Positions 7,655-16,124 of a stretch of 64,000 nt of DNA are shown one piece after another. The number at the start of each line of letters is the position of its first letter. Within the stretch, counting starts at the first letter, position 1. Position numbers and translations under genes: made by a program. Below the pieces are notes generated by a model that saw nothing but the letters and a program-made list of their open reading frames with translations, made no database searches and was not told the DNA's origin. This stretch comes from Microbacterium halimionae (GTDB lineage Bacteria > Actinomycetota > Actinomycetes > Actinomycetales > Microbacteriaceae): assembly GCF_011761265.1 (NCBI RefSeq), contig NZ_JAAOZB010000001.1:248001-312000 (forward strand), given 5' to 3'.

Positions 7655-8986
7655 TCAATTAGTCAGCTCAAAACCCTGATCAGTGGCGTATTGATCGAGC
7701 GTCGACTGGAGATCGTCCAGCGCTGCGCTGGGATCTTTCTCGTTGTCGACGACGACCGAGGTCACTTCTTCTTGAAGCTGGTCGTACGCGTAGTTCTGGA
7801 ATGGACTGAAGGTAAACCCGCTGTATCCAGCAGCCGCCGGGAGAAAGACATCCTTGTTAATTTGCTGTCCGCCGAAGAATGGATACTCGAGGTTTGCAAA
7901 ATAGTCGGATTCGAGAATCGGAGTCCACAGCGGGAAGAGCGCTGCCTGCTCGATACCGATCTTCCATGCTTCTTCAGTTCCGAAGATCTCTTTAGCGACA
8001 GTGGCCGCCGCTTCGGGATCGGATGCTTGCGAGGTCACAGCGAACGTCGAACCACCCCAGTTGATCTGCACCGGATTGTCTGCATCCCACTGCGGTACGG
8101 GCGCCGCGCGCCATTCGGCACCTTCGTCGGAACCCTCAAGACCCTGAAGGTAGCCAGGCCCCCAGGCCGCTGCGACGTAAATCGCATAGGTGCCGTCGAC
8201 GAGCTTCGTGTTGTAGTCAGCAGTGAAGGCTTCGTCAGTTGCGACCAGCCCAGCCTCAGCGAGATCGTTCCAGTACGAAAGGACGTCCTTCGACCCCTGG
8301 TCGTTGACGTCGATGCCAACTTCCAACGGGCTTGCGCTGTCGTAGGTGAATGGCACCGAGCCTGCCTGCGCGAACAAAGCTTGAGTGAAAGCACGACCGT
8401 TGGGCGGGAAGTTCGCCAGCACACCCGGCGCACCTGCGTCTTTCAGCGCCTGCGCAGCAGCAGCGAACTCGTCCCAGGTCGTGGGTACTGCAATGCCGTA
8501 CTCATCGAGAATGTCCTGACGGTAGAGCATGCCCATTGGTCCGCCGTCTACGGGAATTGCGTACACCGCGTCGCCGCTAGAAACGTCTTTCCACGCACCC
8601 TCGGTGTAGTCGCCCTTTACGTCACCCGCACCGTACTCGGTGAGGTCGACAAGCGCGTCACGGATCGAAAAGCTCGAAAGCACCTCAGCTTCAAGCATGA
8701 TGACATCGGGTGCGCCGCTGCCGGATTCGATGGACGTCGAGAACTTGGTGTATTCATCGTTCCCCTGACCGGCGTTCGTCCAACAGACTTGAACATCGTC
8801 GTGCGTTTCGTTGAACAGATCGACGACGTCTTCAAATGCCGGGTACCAAGCCCATACCGAAACTTGCGTGGCATCGGCATTTACGATTTCGTTCGTGCAG
8901 GACGCGGCAGCTTCGCCGGCCGAACACCCCGTTAGTGCTGCAGCGGCGATGGCTGTAACGCCGACGCCTGCAAATAGCCTCTTCAT
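7655..8986 (-). CDS. Sugar-binding lipoprotein of CUT1 ABC transporter
   Basis: A 443-residue extracellular solute-binding protein (SBP family 1). The N-terminus MKRLFAGVGVTAIAAAALTGC carries a lipobox with Cys21 for lipid anchoring. The body has the expected pattern (VSVWAWYPAFEDVVDLFNETH, PDVIMLEAEV, YAIPVDGGPMGMLYRQDIL, WDEFAAAAQAL). GAGGAA precedes the ATG. This is the first gene of an operon with two permeases, GH51 and the alditol-oxidase-like gene. A promoter-operator arrangement lies 70-105 bp upstream. Ligand by context: an arabinose-containing oligosaccharide. Confidence 0.94.
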   Translation of the reverse strand: MKRLFAGVGVTAIAAAALTGCSAGEAAASCTNEIVNADATQVSVWAWYPAFEDVVDLFNETHDDVQVCWTNAGQGNDEYTKFSTSIESGSGAPDVIMLEAEVLSSFSIRDALVDLTEYGAGDVKGDYTEGAWKDVSSGDAVYAIPVDGGPMGMLYRQDILDEYGIAVPTTWDEFAAAAQALKDAGAPGVLANFPPNGRAFTQALFAQAGSVPFTYDSASPLEVGIDVNDQGSKDVLSYWNDLAEAGLVATDEAFTADYNTKLVDGTYAIYVAAAWGPGYLQGLEGSDEGAEWRAAPVPQWDADNPVQINWGGSTFAVTSQASDPEAAATVAKEIFGTEEAWKIGIEQAALFPLWTPILESDYFANLEYPFFGGQQINKDVFLPAAAGYSGFTFSPFQNYAYDQLQEEVTSVVVDNEKDPSAALDDLQSTLDQYATDQGFELTN

Positions 8987-9055
8987 GGCTGTGTGTTTCC
9001 TCTCATGATGTGGACTCCAGTGTCTGACAGAGATGAGAGCGCTGGCTTTGCGCGA

Positions 9056-9091
9056 ATGCTATTGCTAAGCCTGCACTTCTACAACGTTGGA
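9056..9091 (-). promoter_or_regulatory. Promoter and LacI-type operator for the 8986 operon
   Basis: On the minus strand, -35 TTGTAG (9084-9079) and -10 TAGCAT (9061-9056) are 17 bp apart. The operator TACAACGTTGGA (9080-9091 on the plus strand) overlaps the -35 box; it differs from the perfect palindrome TACAACGTTGTA at one position. Repressor binding there would block RNA polymerase. Confidence 0.7.
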
Positions 9092-9158
9092 GAAATGAAC
9101 CTTGAGGAGATCATCCGACACCGAAGCGCGCCTTGTCAAGACACAGGAGCTTTTTCGT

Positions 9159-10190
9159 CTAAGCGTTTTTCTGCGGCGCCGATTCGCGGATGCGAAGGGC
9201 ATACGGCGCGAACTGACGCAGCGCACCGGGATCGGCTGACTCACCGTTCAGTCGGCGCTGCAGGGTCGTCACCGCTGTGCGAGCAATCCAGTCACGTCCG
9301 GGGTCGACAGTGGTAAGAGAAGGAATTGAGTACTGCGCCTCATCGAGGTCGTCATAACCCACCACAACAACGTCGTCGGGAACATGACGTCCGGTCTCTT
9401 GGAGAGCTCGCATCGCCCCGAGCGCGAGTGTGTCGTTGAGCCCGATCACGGCATCGAATTTCGCTCCGTCGGCGAGGAGTTGCCGCATGCTACGGGCGCC
9501 GTTGGCACGGTGCCAGAGCGTTGTGTAAGCGACGATGTCATCGTCGAAGGCAATGCCTGCCGCGTCCAGCGCTTCGCGATAGCCTCGCAGCCGCAGACCC
9601 GCAGACCCGACAATTTCGCCCTTGTGCGCGCCAACGACAGCGATCCGACGCCGGCCTTGCGCGATGAGAAATTCGGTTGCTTCCCGCGTCGAATCCACGT
9701 TGTGCATGGTGATGTGGTCCACCGGGCCGTCGAATATTCGCTCTCCGAGAAGCACGAGTGGATAACTCACACTGAGATTATCTACATCGTCTTGCCCCAT
9801 ACCGAGCGGGCTGAAGATGAGCCCGTCCGTCAGCTTGAGGCGTGGGCTGCGAAGCATTTCGATCTCGCGAGAGCGATCACCGCCGGTTTGCTCCACGAGC
9901 ACGACGAGGCCAGCTCGCTCAGCTTCGTGGATCACTGCGGCTGCCAACTCGCCGAAGTAGCTCAGCGAAAGATCCGGCACGGCCAAGGTGATCGCGCCGG
10001 TTCGGCCTGAACGCAGATTGCGTGCGGTCTGATTCGGCGTGTACGACAGTTCGGCAATAGCTGATTCGACTCGTTCGCGCGTTGCCGGACGTATATGCGG
10101 GTAGCCGTTTATGACGTTCGACACCGTTTTGATCGACACTCCCGCGATGCGGGCCACATCATGCAGCGTTGCCGACACAGCCACCACCAC
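9159..10190 (-). CDS. LacI-family transcriptional regulator (arabinan locus, first)
   Basis: 343 residues. An N-terminal HTH (TLHDVARIAGVSIKTVSNVINGYPHI) with hinge (PNQTARNLRSGRTGAI) is followed by a periplasmic-binding-protein-like effector domain (GLIFSPLG, LLGERIF, GYDDLDEAQYSIPSLTTVDP). The specificity residues at the LacI Y17/Q18/R22 positions are Ile, Lys and Asn, identical to those of the second regulator at 14855-15871. The start is uncertain: four GTG codons lie within five positions after GAGGAA, so it may begin up to 12 bases further downstream. It follows the GH1 gene by 21 bp and is probably the last gene of that operon. It likely represses the sugar operons in response to an arabinose-type sugar. 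Confidence 0.92.
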   Translation of the reverse strand: MVVAVSATLHDVARIAGVSIKTVSNVINGYPHIRPATRERVESAIAELSYTPNQTARNLRSGRTGAITLAVPDLSLSYFGELAAAVIHEAERAGLVVLVEQTGGDRSREIEMLRSPRLKLTDGLIFSPLGMGQDDVDNLSVSYPLVLLGERIFDGPVDHITMHNVDSTREATEFLIAQGRRRIAVVGAHKGEIVGSAGLRLRGYREALDAAGIAFDDDIVAYTTLWHRANGARSMRQLLADGAKFDAVIGLNDTLALGAMRALQETGRHVPDDVVVVGYDDLDEAQYSIPSLTTVDPGRDWIARTAVTTLQRRLNGESADPGALRQFAPYALRIRESAPQKNA

Positions 10191-10211
10191 TTCCTCGCCC
10201 GAGCATGACGC

Positions 10212-11504
10212 TCACCCTACATCGCTCACAGGCCGGGCCATCTCCGCCGCCTCGCGATCTTCCTGTCGTGCAAATTCCGCAAAACGATCCGCAATTGGGT
10301 TCCGCCGGCGCGCAAGTCCTTGTTCGGTCTCGACGAGATCATAAAGGCCCATCGTGAGCAGGTGGGCCTCGCGAGGAAGTTGCGAATGACGATATGTCCA
10401 TTCATACATATCGAAGAGCGGCCACCAGGTATAGCCGACGATATCGAGCCCGTCGTCGCGCAAATCTCGCACGGCTTGCACAGATGAGTCGAGCCACTCG
10501 AGCCGTGTCGGAATGTCGTCCGTCACGCACGTTTCAGCGACCATCACAGGTGCCCCGTACCGTGACGCGTACTGGCGCAGCATCTCAGCGAGCCCCGCGA
10601 CGCCGTCGTCGCGCGTTGGGCGCGGGTCGGCAAACCCCCCGGAGTGATGAATTCCCGTTTCAAAGAGTTCGGTCGAGTGTCGTGGATAGTAGTTGACGCC
10701 CATGACATCGGGTTTGACCTGGTTCTCGAAGAACCAGGCAAAGTCTTCGTCGGAAGCTCCGTGTGAGCGAAGAAGATCAACCAGGGCGTGCCCATCTCCC
10801 ACTGCACCGGTTACGAGATCCTCCACGAGAAAAGCTTGGTGAGTAAGACGTCGAGCAGTGTCCCGGTGCTCCGGCGCGTCGACGTCGCCGCGATAGCGCA
10901 TCGATGCGTCGACATGAACGAACGTCGCGGCGGTGCCGAGCTGTTCCACAATCGCGTGCTGAGTGCGAACGAATCCGCGCGCAACGGCCAGGGAGAGAGC
11001 GACGAGCCCACTTTCACCTCGGCCGTAAGGCGGCCAGTAGCCGTACTCACCACAAAAGAGGGCGTGGATCATCGGCTCGTTGACCGGCGTATAGTCCGTT
11101 GCTACTGTCGCGTATCTCTCGGCCGCACGAGACGCATACTCGGAAACGAACTCCGGAAAATCGGGATGCAAGAACTCATTTTCGAGCCACGTCGGAGTGC
11201 CGTAGTGAAGCAGATCGACGATTGGGCGCAACCCGATTTCACCGAAACGCTCCATTACCCGATCGCACCACGACCAGTCCCACCGACCCTTTTGGGGGTT
11301 CACTATGTGCCAGGGAATCCCCCACCGCATGAAATCAGACCCGACAGCACACGCAAGGTCCAGGTCGTCACGCCAGCGCAGGTCGTGTTCGGTCAGCACA
11401 TACTCATCGATTGGCCGTTCGCTCGAAGACGATTGGGGTACGAATGTGTTCTCAACGCCGACGCCGAAATGCAAGCGTCCATCGCGATACCAAGGCTCTC
11501 TCAC
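10212..11504 (-). CDS. Family 1-like glycoside hydrolase, cytoplasmic
   Basis: 430 residues, (beta/alpha)8-type glycosidase with clan A signatures: TPVNEP with acid/base E143 and MVAETC with nucleophile E324. LRWGIPWHIVNPQKG-like (FMRWGIPWH), DLLHYGTPTWL and GYTWWPLFDMYEW are typical of GH1-like proteins next to sugar transporters. It is shorter than a usual 450-480 residue beta-glucosidase and lacks a signal peptide. It starts right after the MalG-type permease stop, so it is cotranscribed with the second transporter. The substrate could be a beta-linked disaccharide released from arabinogalactan or a similar polymer; this is inference. Confidence 0.85.
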   Translation of the reverse strand: MREPWYRDGRLHFGVGVENTFVPQSSSSERPIDEYVLTEHDLRWRDDLDLACAVGSDFMRWGIPWHIVNPQKGRWDWSWCDRVMERFGEIGLRPIVDLLHYGTPTWLENEFLHPDFPEFVSEYASRAAERYATVATDYTPVNEPMIHALFCGEYGYWPPYGRGESGLVALSLAVARGFVRTQHAIVEQLGTAATFVHVDASMRYRGDVDAPEHRDTARRLTHQAFLVEDLVTGAVGDGHALVDLLRSHGASDEDFAWFFENQVKPDVMGVNYYPRHSTELFETGIHHSGGFADPRPTRDDGVAGLAEMLRQYASRYGAPVMVAETCVTDDIPTRLEWLDSSVQAVRDLRDDGLDIVGYTWWPLFDMYEWTYRHSQLPREAHLLTMGLYDLVETEQGLARRRNPIADRFAEFARQEDREAAEMARPVSDVG

Positions 11505-12404
11505 CTATTTCATTCCCGTCGCAGCAACGCTTTCGATGAATCGGCGCTGTATGAGCAAAAACATCAGCGCGAGCGGGAGAACCGCTATGAGCGATCCCGC
11601 CATCATCACGCCCTGGGGGATGATGCCCCCGGGGCCCGTCAGCAGGGTCAGCCCCGAGGTAATCGTCCCCATCTCCGCATCCGTAGTGAACACGAGCGGC
11701 CACAGCAGGTCGTTCCAGTTGTTGACAAAGGTGAAGATGCCGATGGTCAACAGAGCTGGCACAGCATTCGTGAGCACGACGCTCCGGAAAATGCGGAATT
11801 CGCTCGCGCCGTCGATTCGTGCCGCGTTATCGAGGTCACGAGGCAACGAGAGAAAGAACTGGCGCAGAAAGAAGATTCCGAAGGCATCCGCTGCGCGTGG
11901 CGCAATCAACCCCGCGAAGCTGTTGACCCACCCCAGGTCTGCGACGAGCTGGTAAACGGGGATGAGCGTCGCTTGAAACGGAATCATCAAACTCGCGATG
12001 ATCGCTATCAGAAGCAACCGACTCCCGCGGAAATTCAGCCTTGCGAGCGCATATGCCGCGAGCGAGTCAAAAACGAGGGCGAACAGTGTCACTCCCCCGG
12101 CGAAAACGAAACTGTTGAAAATTAAACGCGCGAACGGTAGCTCGGTGAAGATGCGTGCAAAGTTGTCGAGCGTCCAATCTTGCGGCACGAGCGTCGGAGG
12201 GAACGCGTTGACCTCGGCGACGGGCTTGAAAGCTGTAAACAAGATGATCAATAGCGGCAAGAGCAGAACAAGAGAGGATGCGACGGCGACGATCAGCAGC
12301 AGCGCGCTCGTTATTCGTCGGCGGGTTCGATGTGCGCGGTTGTCCCGCCCCTCATCAGGCGCAACAACGGGTGCTGATTCGCGAGGGGAAGCTGTGATGG
12401 TCAT
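11505..12404 (-). CDS. CUT1 sugar ABC transporter permease, MalG type (second system)
   Basis: 299 residues with six membrane helices and the EAA loop DLDNAARIDGASEFRIFRSVVLTNAVPA. The C-terminus FLLIQRRFIESVAATGMK is typical. The ATG overlaps the preceding permease stop by four bases (ATGA). It works with the MalF-type subunit at 12401-13366 and the lipoprotein at 13463-14725. Confidence 0.93.
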   Translation of the reverse strand: MTITASPRESAPVVAPDEGRDNRAHRTRRRITSALLLIVAVASSLVLLLPLLIILFTAFKPVAEVNAFPPTLVPQDWTLDNFARIFTELPFARLIFNSFVFAGGVTLFALVFDSLAAYALARLNFRGSRLLLIAIIASLMIPFQATLIPVYQLVADLGWVNSFAGLIAPRAADAFGIFFLRQFFLSLPRDLDNAARIDGASEFRIFRSVVLTNAVPALLTIGIFTFVNNWNDLLWPLVFTTDAEMGTITSGLTLLTGPGGIIPQGVMMAGSLIAVLPLALMFLLIQRRFIESVAATGMK

Positions 12405-13366
12405 TGCATGTCCTGCTCACGCCGAGAGAAGAAGAGGAACTGGGCAAGGCTCAGAACCAGAGTTACGAGCAGCAGCACATAGGAAAGCGCAGATGCGAAA
12501 CCGAGCTCGAGCTTTCGGAAGCCCGCGTCGTAGATCTCCATAACGATGGTTTGCGTCGATTCGTATGGTCCACCCCCGGTCATGACGTAGATCTGATCGA
12601 ACGCTTGAAGCGCTGCAATCATCGCGACGATGACCACAAAAGCGACGGTGTTGCTGAGCATCGGCATCGTAATGTGCCGAAATCGCTGCCACGCGGAGGC
12701 GCCATCGACCCGCGCAGCTTCATAGAGGCTCGTGGGGATGTCTTGCAGCCCGGCGAGAAAGATCACCATGTAGAAGCCGAAGCTCTTCCATACGGCGACA
12801 AGCACGACTGTTGGCATCGCGAGCGCGGGGTCTTGTAGCACGTTTCCGAGCTGAATACCGAGGCCGCGCAGCCAATAGTTGAGTAGTCCAATCTGTGGGT
12901 CTAGTAGGTAAGACCACGCGAAAGCTGCGACGGCGAGCGAGACGACGAACGGCAAAAAGAGCGCCGTCCGAAACGCGCCGCGCCACGGCAGGGCCGGGTT
13001 GTTTAGCAGGAGTGCGAATGCCAAAGCGATGACAATCGCAGCCGGAGTGAACAAGACCGCGTATAGGGCGGTGTTCCCCATAGCGTTAACGACGCCGCTG
13101 TCGGTAAATACTCGAACGTAGTTGTCGAGGCCGACCCACTCTTCGTTGCCAAAGCCGCTGGCGTCGGTGAAGGAAAGACGAAGTGCCGAAAGCATTGGCC
13201 ACGCGACGAACAGTCCAAGGATGGCTATCGCCGGGGCGAGAAAAGCCACGACTGTCAGCCGGTATCGCGCCGACTGATGGGGCGATACCCCGCCCCGCCC
13301 GCCGAGCGGCGCGGGCGGCCGATATCGACGCGATGAGCGCCGAACGACATTCGCTTGGGTGGTCAT
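12401..13366 (-). CDS. CUT1 sugar ABC transporter permease, MalF type (second system)
   Basis: 321 residues. A basic, proline-rich N-terminal tail precedes six membrane helices. The EAA loop is SLYEAARVDGASAWQRFRHITMPML, and the C-terminus is SLAQFLFFSRREQDMQ. It is separated from its binding-protein gene by 96 bp containing a strong hairpin. It partners the MalG-type subunit that overlaps its end. Confidence 0.93.
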   Translation of the reverse strand: MTTQANVVRRSSRRYRPPAPLGGRGGVSPHQSARYRLTVVAFLAPAIAILGLFVAWPMLSALRLSFTDASGFGNEEWVGLDNYVRVFTDSGVVNAMGNTALYAVLFTPAAIVIALAFALLLNNPALPWRGAFRTALFLPFVVSLAVAAFAWSYLLDPQIGLLNYWLRGLGIQLGNVLQDPALAMPTVVLVAVWKSFGFYMVIFLAGLQDIPTSLYEAARVDGASAWQRFRHITMPMLSNTVAFVVIVAMIAALQAFDQIYVMTGGGPYESTQTIVMEIYDAGFRKLELGFASALSYVLLLVTLVLSLAQFLFFSRREQDMQ

Positions 13367-13419
13367 GGTGCTTCAGCTCCAAAAGGCAGGTGACAAAACA
13401 GAAACAGACACGTGAAGAA

Positions 13420-13458
13420 ACGCGGGGGAGGCCCGGCGTGGGCGACCCTCCCCCGCGT
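13420..13458 (-). terminator. Strong intercistronic hairpin after the second binding-protein gene
   Basis: ACGCGGGGGAGG (13420-13431) and CCTCCCCCGCGT (13447-13458) form a perfect 12-bp stem with a loop that can itself pair GCCC with GGGC. On the transcribed strand it is followed by TTTCTTC. It probably attenuates transcription into the permease genes or protects the binding-protein mRNA. Confidence 0.7.
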
Positions 13459-13462
13459 CGGT

Positions 13463-14725
13463 CTAATTGACTGCTTCTTGAATTTCGCTTTGCGCGGTAC
13501 CTAGCAAGTCATCGATGTCTCCGCCTGCGACGGATTTCTGCGTGAGGGTATCAACCGCGGTCAGAACGTCGACGCTGTTCACCACTCCGGGCAGGAGGGC
13601 GCGGCCTGTGGACGAAATCTCGCTCAAAGCAACAACGACCGGGTTGGCGGCTACATCAGAAACCGGGATGTCCGTGCGAAGCGGGGGCCAGCCTGAGCCG
13701 AGCGACCAGTCGACCGCGACGTCTTTCTGCAGGAAGTACGAGAAGAACGCCTCAGCACCCTTCACCTGCGCATCGTCTGCCTGCGTTGTGACAGCCATTG
13801 CGATGCCGATCGCAGATGCCGCCTGCTCGGCTGGGCCGGCAGGAATCGCTGCGATTGCGTAATCGATGTCGTTCGCTTCAGCGATAGAGGCCATCCATGG
13901 CCCACCGACGTGCATCGCCGCCTTTCCGGCGCTGAAGAGTTCGTCAGCGCCGATGCCATCGAGACCCGTCGGCGAGATTTTCTTGTCTGCGACCGCTGAC
14001 GTCCAGTATTCGAGCGTTGCGGCGTTCTCGGGCGAATCAATGACGGCCTCGGTGCCGTCGACGACGATTTCCCCGCCCCCGCTAACGAAGAGGCTCGGCC
14101 AAAGACCGTTGGCCACCGTTGCATGGTCGGGGAGTGCGACGCCGTACTGCTCTGGGGTGCCGTCTCCGTCTTCATCGACAGTGAGGGTCGAGGCTACATC
14201 GACCCATTCGTCCCATGTCGTTGGGAACTCGTTGATCCCCGCTGACTCGAAAAGTGTCTTGTTGTAGAAGACGGCAAGTGGTACGAAACCGGCAGGAACA
14301 CCATAGGGCTTCCCATCGACGGTGACCATATCGACTGCCTGCGGAACAACTTCCGCTGTGTTGCTCTCTGGTGAGGAGTAGAAATCCGTCAGATCGACGA
14401 ACGCACCGCGGTCTGCGTAAACCGGCAGGCGTTCGCCCGGCATCGCGACGACGTCCGGACCTTCATCGGATGACAGAGCCGGCAGCAGCGTGTCGTCGAT
14501 CACAGCCCAGGTCTTGACCTCGGTCTCCACCACATACTCGTCCTGAGAAGAGTTGAAATCATCGACGATCGTCGCCAACACGTCGCCGTCGGCCTCTGTG
14601 TAGCCGTGCCAGAACGTAATCGTGGTGGGCCCCTCGGGCGCGGCTGCATCTTCGGAACAGCCAGTAAGTGCAAGTGCGGCAACGGCGATCATTCCCGCGG
14701 CTGCGAACGCTTTCTTCTTCATCAT
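13463..14725 (-). CDS. Sugar-binding lipoprotein of second CUT1 ABC transporter
   Basis: 420 residues, SBP family 1. The signal peptide MMKKKAFAAAGMIAVAALALTGC has a lipobox Cys23. The mature part has TITFWHGYTEADGDVLATIVDDFN, PDVVAMPGERLPVYADRGAFVDLTDF and VPLAVFYNKTLFESAGI, as in maltose-binding-type proteins. GGAAGG precedes the tandem ATG ATG. It is the first gene of the operon SBP-MalF-MalG-GH1-LacI. Two copies of the TACAACGTTGTA-type operator lie 60-85 bp upstream. Confidence 0.94.
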   Translation of the reverse strand: MMKKKAFAAAGMIAVAALALTGCSEDAAAPEGPTTITFWHGYTEADGDVLATIVDDFNSSQDEYVVETEVKTWAVIDDTLLPALSSDEGPDVVAMPGERLPVYADRGAFVDLTDFYSSPESNTAEVVPQAVDMVTVDGKPYGVPAGFVPLAVFYNKTLFESAGINEFPTTWDEWVDVASTLTVDEDGDGTPEQYGVALPDHATVANGLWPSLFVSGGGEIVVDGTEAVIDSPENAATLEYWTSAVADKKISPTGLDGIGADELFSAGKAAMHVGGPWMASIAEANDIDYAIAAIPAGPAEQAASAIGIAMAVTTQADDAQVKGAEAFFSYFLQKDVAVDWSLGSGWPPLRTDIPVSDVAANPVVVALSEISSTGRALLPGVVNSVDVLTAVDTLTQKSVAGGDIDDLLGTAQSEIQEAVN

Positions 14726-14785
14726 CTTTGATGCCTTCCATGTGACTGCGATGTCGTGACCGAACGGGCTTCCGGCCTTATTGTT

Positions 14786-14810
14786 TACAACGCTGTAAGT
14801 AAACGTTGTA
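14786..14810 (-). promoter_or_regulatory. Double LacI-type operator upstream of the second transporter operon
   Basis: TACAACGCTGTA (14786-14797) differs at one base from the palindrome TACAACGTTGTA. A second, weaker copy with an intact right half, AAACGTTGTA, ends at 14810. The centres are about 13 bp apart. Both lie in the region where the promoter of the 14725 operon should be. Confidence 0.7.
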
Positions 14811-14854
14811 ACAAGAGTGTGATGCTCACTTCCGTTGCTGTCAACCCCCGGAAA

Positions 14855-15871
14855 TTACTGGGTGGTGACAGACGACTCGCGGGAAACGAGCGCGCAGTCG
14901 ATGAGGATCTCGGCAGGCGCGTCATCGACGTCTCCCCGCACACGCCTCAGCAAGAGTTCGACAGCGGCCGCGGCTATCGCGGATCGGTCGGGGTCAATCG
15001 TGGAGAGCGCGGGCTGCGAATAGCGGGTTTCATCAAGATCGTCGAACCCGATGAGCGCGACGTCATCAGGAACTCGGAGGCCGCTCTCCCGCAAGACGCG
15101 GAGCGCGCCGAGCGCCAGCGAGTCGTTGAATGCCACGATCCCGTCGAACTGCACACCGCTATCCAAAACACTGCGCATCGCATCTGCACCATCGATACGG
15201 TGCCATCTGTCTACGGGGACGACGAGCTTCTCATCGAGATGAATCCCCGCTTCATTGAGTGCAGTTTCGTAGCCGCGCAGGCGCAATCCGGCAGTACCCG
15301 CTGCTTCGCCGGGATGTGCGCCAAAGGCGAGAATACGCCGACACCCACCGGCGATGAGGTGCTCAGTAGCGGCGGTCGCACCTTCTACATTTCGCATCGA
15401 TACGTGGTCGTGGGTTGAGTGAAAAATGCGTTCACCGAGAAGAACAACGGGCATTGCAAGTTCATCGAGAAGTGCAGCATCCTGCGTTCCCAGTGACACG
15501 ACACAGTGCAAAATCCCGTCGACGCCGTATCTGTTCGCGCCACGGAGCGCCGATAGTTCACCCTCGCCCGTCATGTCGAACTGATCGATGAGCACCGAAT
15601 AGCCATGGGAGCGCGCGGCCCTCATGACGTCATCGGCAAGCTCGGCAAAGTAAGGATTGCGAAGGCTTGGAACGATGAGTGCGATCAGGTCGCTGCGGCC
15701 CGATCGCAGGCTTCGGGCGGCACGGTTCGGACGATACTGCAGGGCCTCGATCGCAGCTTCCACCCGTTCGCGGGTTGGTGCGCTGATGTGTGGATGGGCG
15801 TGGATCACGTTCGACACTGTCTTAATTGATACGCCGGCAGCTTTCGCGACATCGTGCAGCGTTGACGCCAT
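14855..15871 (-). CDS. LacI-family transcriptional regulator (arabinan locus, second)
   Basis: 338 residues. The HTH is STLHDVAKAAGVSIKTVSNVIHAHPHI; the hinge is PNRAARSLRSGRSDLI; the effector domain follows the LacI/GalR pattern (LLGERIF, GFDDLDETRYSQPALSTIDPD). The recognition helix (SIKTVSNVI) is identical to that of the first regulator. The start at 15871 has an excellent GAGGGGGG Shine-Dalgarno; 38 in-frame upstream codons are rejected. It is transcribed divergently from the GH93-like gene with operators in the shared region, so it is likely autoregulated. It ends 130 bp before the second binding-protein gene on the same strand. Confidence 0.94.
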   Translation of the reverse strand: MASTLHDVAKAAGVSIKTVSNVIHAHPHISAPTRERVEAAIEALQYRPNRAARSLRSGRSDLIALIVPSLRNPYFAELADDVMRAARSHGYSVLIDQFDMTGEGELSALRGANRYGVDGILHCVVSLGTQDAALLDELAMPVVLLGERIFHSTHDHVSMRNVEGATAATEHLIAGGCRRILAFGAHPGEAAGTAGLRLRGYETALNEAGIHLDEKLVVPVDRWHRIDGADAMRSVLDSGVQFDGIVAFNDSLALGALRVLRESGLRVPDDVALIGFDDLDETRYSQPALSTIDPDRSAIAAAAVELLLRRVRGDVDDAPAEILIDCALVSRESSVTTQ

Positions 15872-15912
15872 GTTCCCCCCTCGATTACAAGAACTCGGCC
15901 GTTTTCGAACAC

Positions 15913-15924
15913 TACAACGTTGCA
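15913..15924 (-). promoter_or_regulatory. LacI-type operator upstream of the second regulator gene
   Basis: TACAACGTTGCA, one mismatch from the palindrome TACAACGTTGTA, about 42 bp upstream of the regulator start. It suits autorepression. Confidence 0.65.
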
Positions 15925-15966
15925 ACCGGAATCCTTCCGAACGCTGGCGTCGTCGAGCACATTTGC

Positions 15967-16018
15967 TTGACGACGCACAGTGCATCGCTTATTGTCGTCT
16001 CGTTGATACAACGTTGTA
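15967..16018 (+). promoter_or_regulatory. Promoter and perfect LacI-type operator for the GH93-like gene
   Basis: -35 TTGACG (15967-15972) and -10 TATTGT (15990-15995) are separated by 17 bp. The perfect palindrome TACAACGTTGTA (16007-16018) lies just after the expected transcription start, where a bound repressor would block initiation or elongation. The central CpG is usual for LacI-family operators. Confidence 0.75.
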
Positions 16019-16124
16019 ATAATTTGCGATTGACGAACGAACAAAAAGCATTAGCGAAGGATGCTGCGCCAGCGTGGGCGCGCACCTCCTTTCGCCTCAT
16101 CTCGAGGATCTGAAAGGTAAGCAA

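Noticed and set aside
7514..8935. Plus-strand frame of 473 codons
   Set aside because: Antisense to the sugar-binding lipoprotein gene, which has a signal peptide and lipobox on the other strand.
10788..12125. Long open frame of 445 codons on the plus strand
   Set aside because: It runs antisense to the GH1-like and MalG-type genes, has charged low-complexity composition and no recognisable domain; it is an artefact of high GC.
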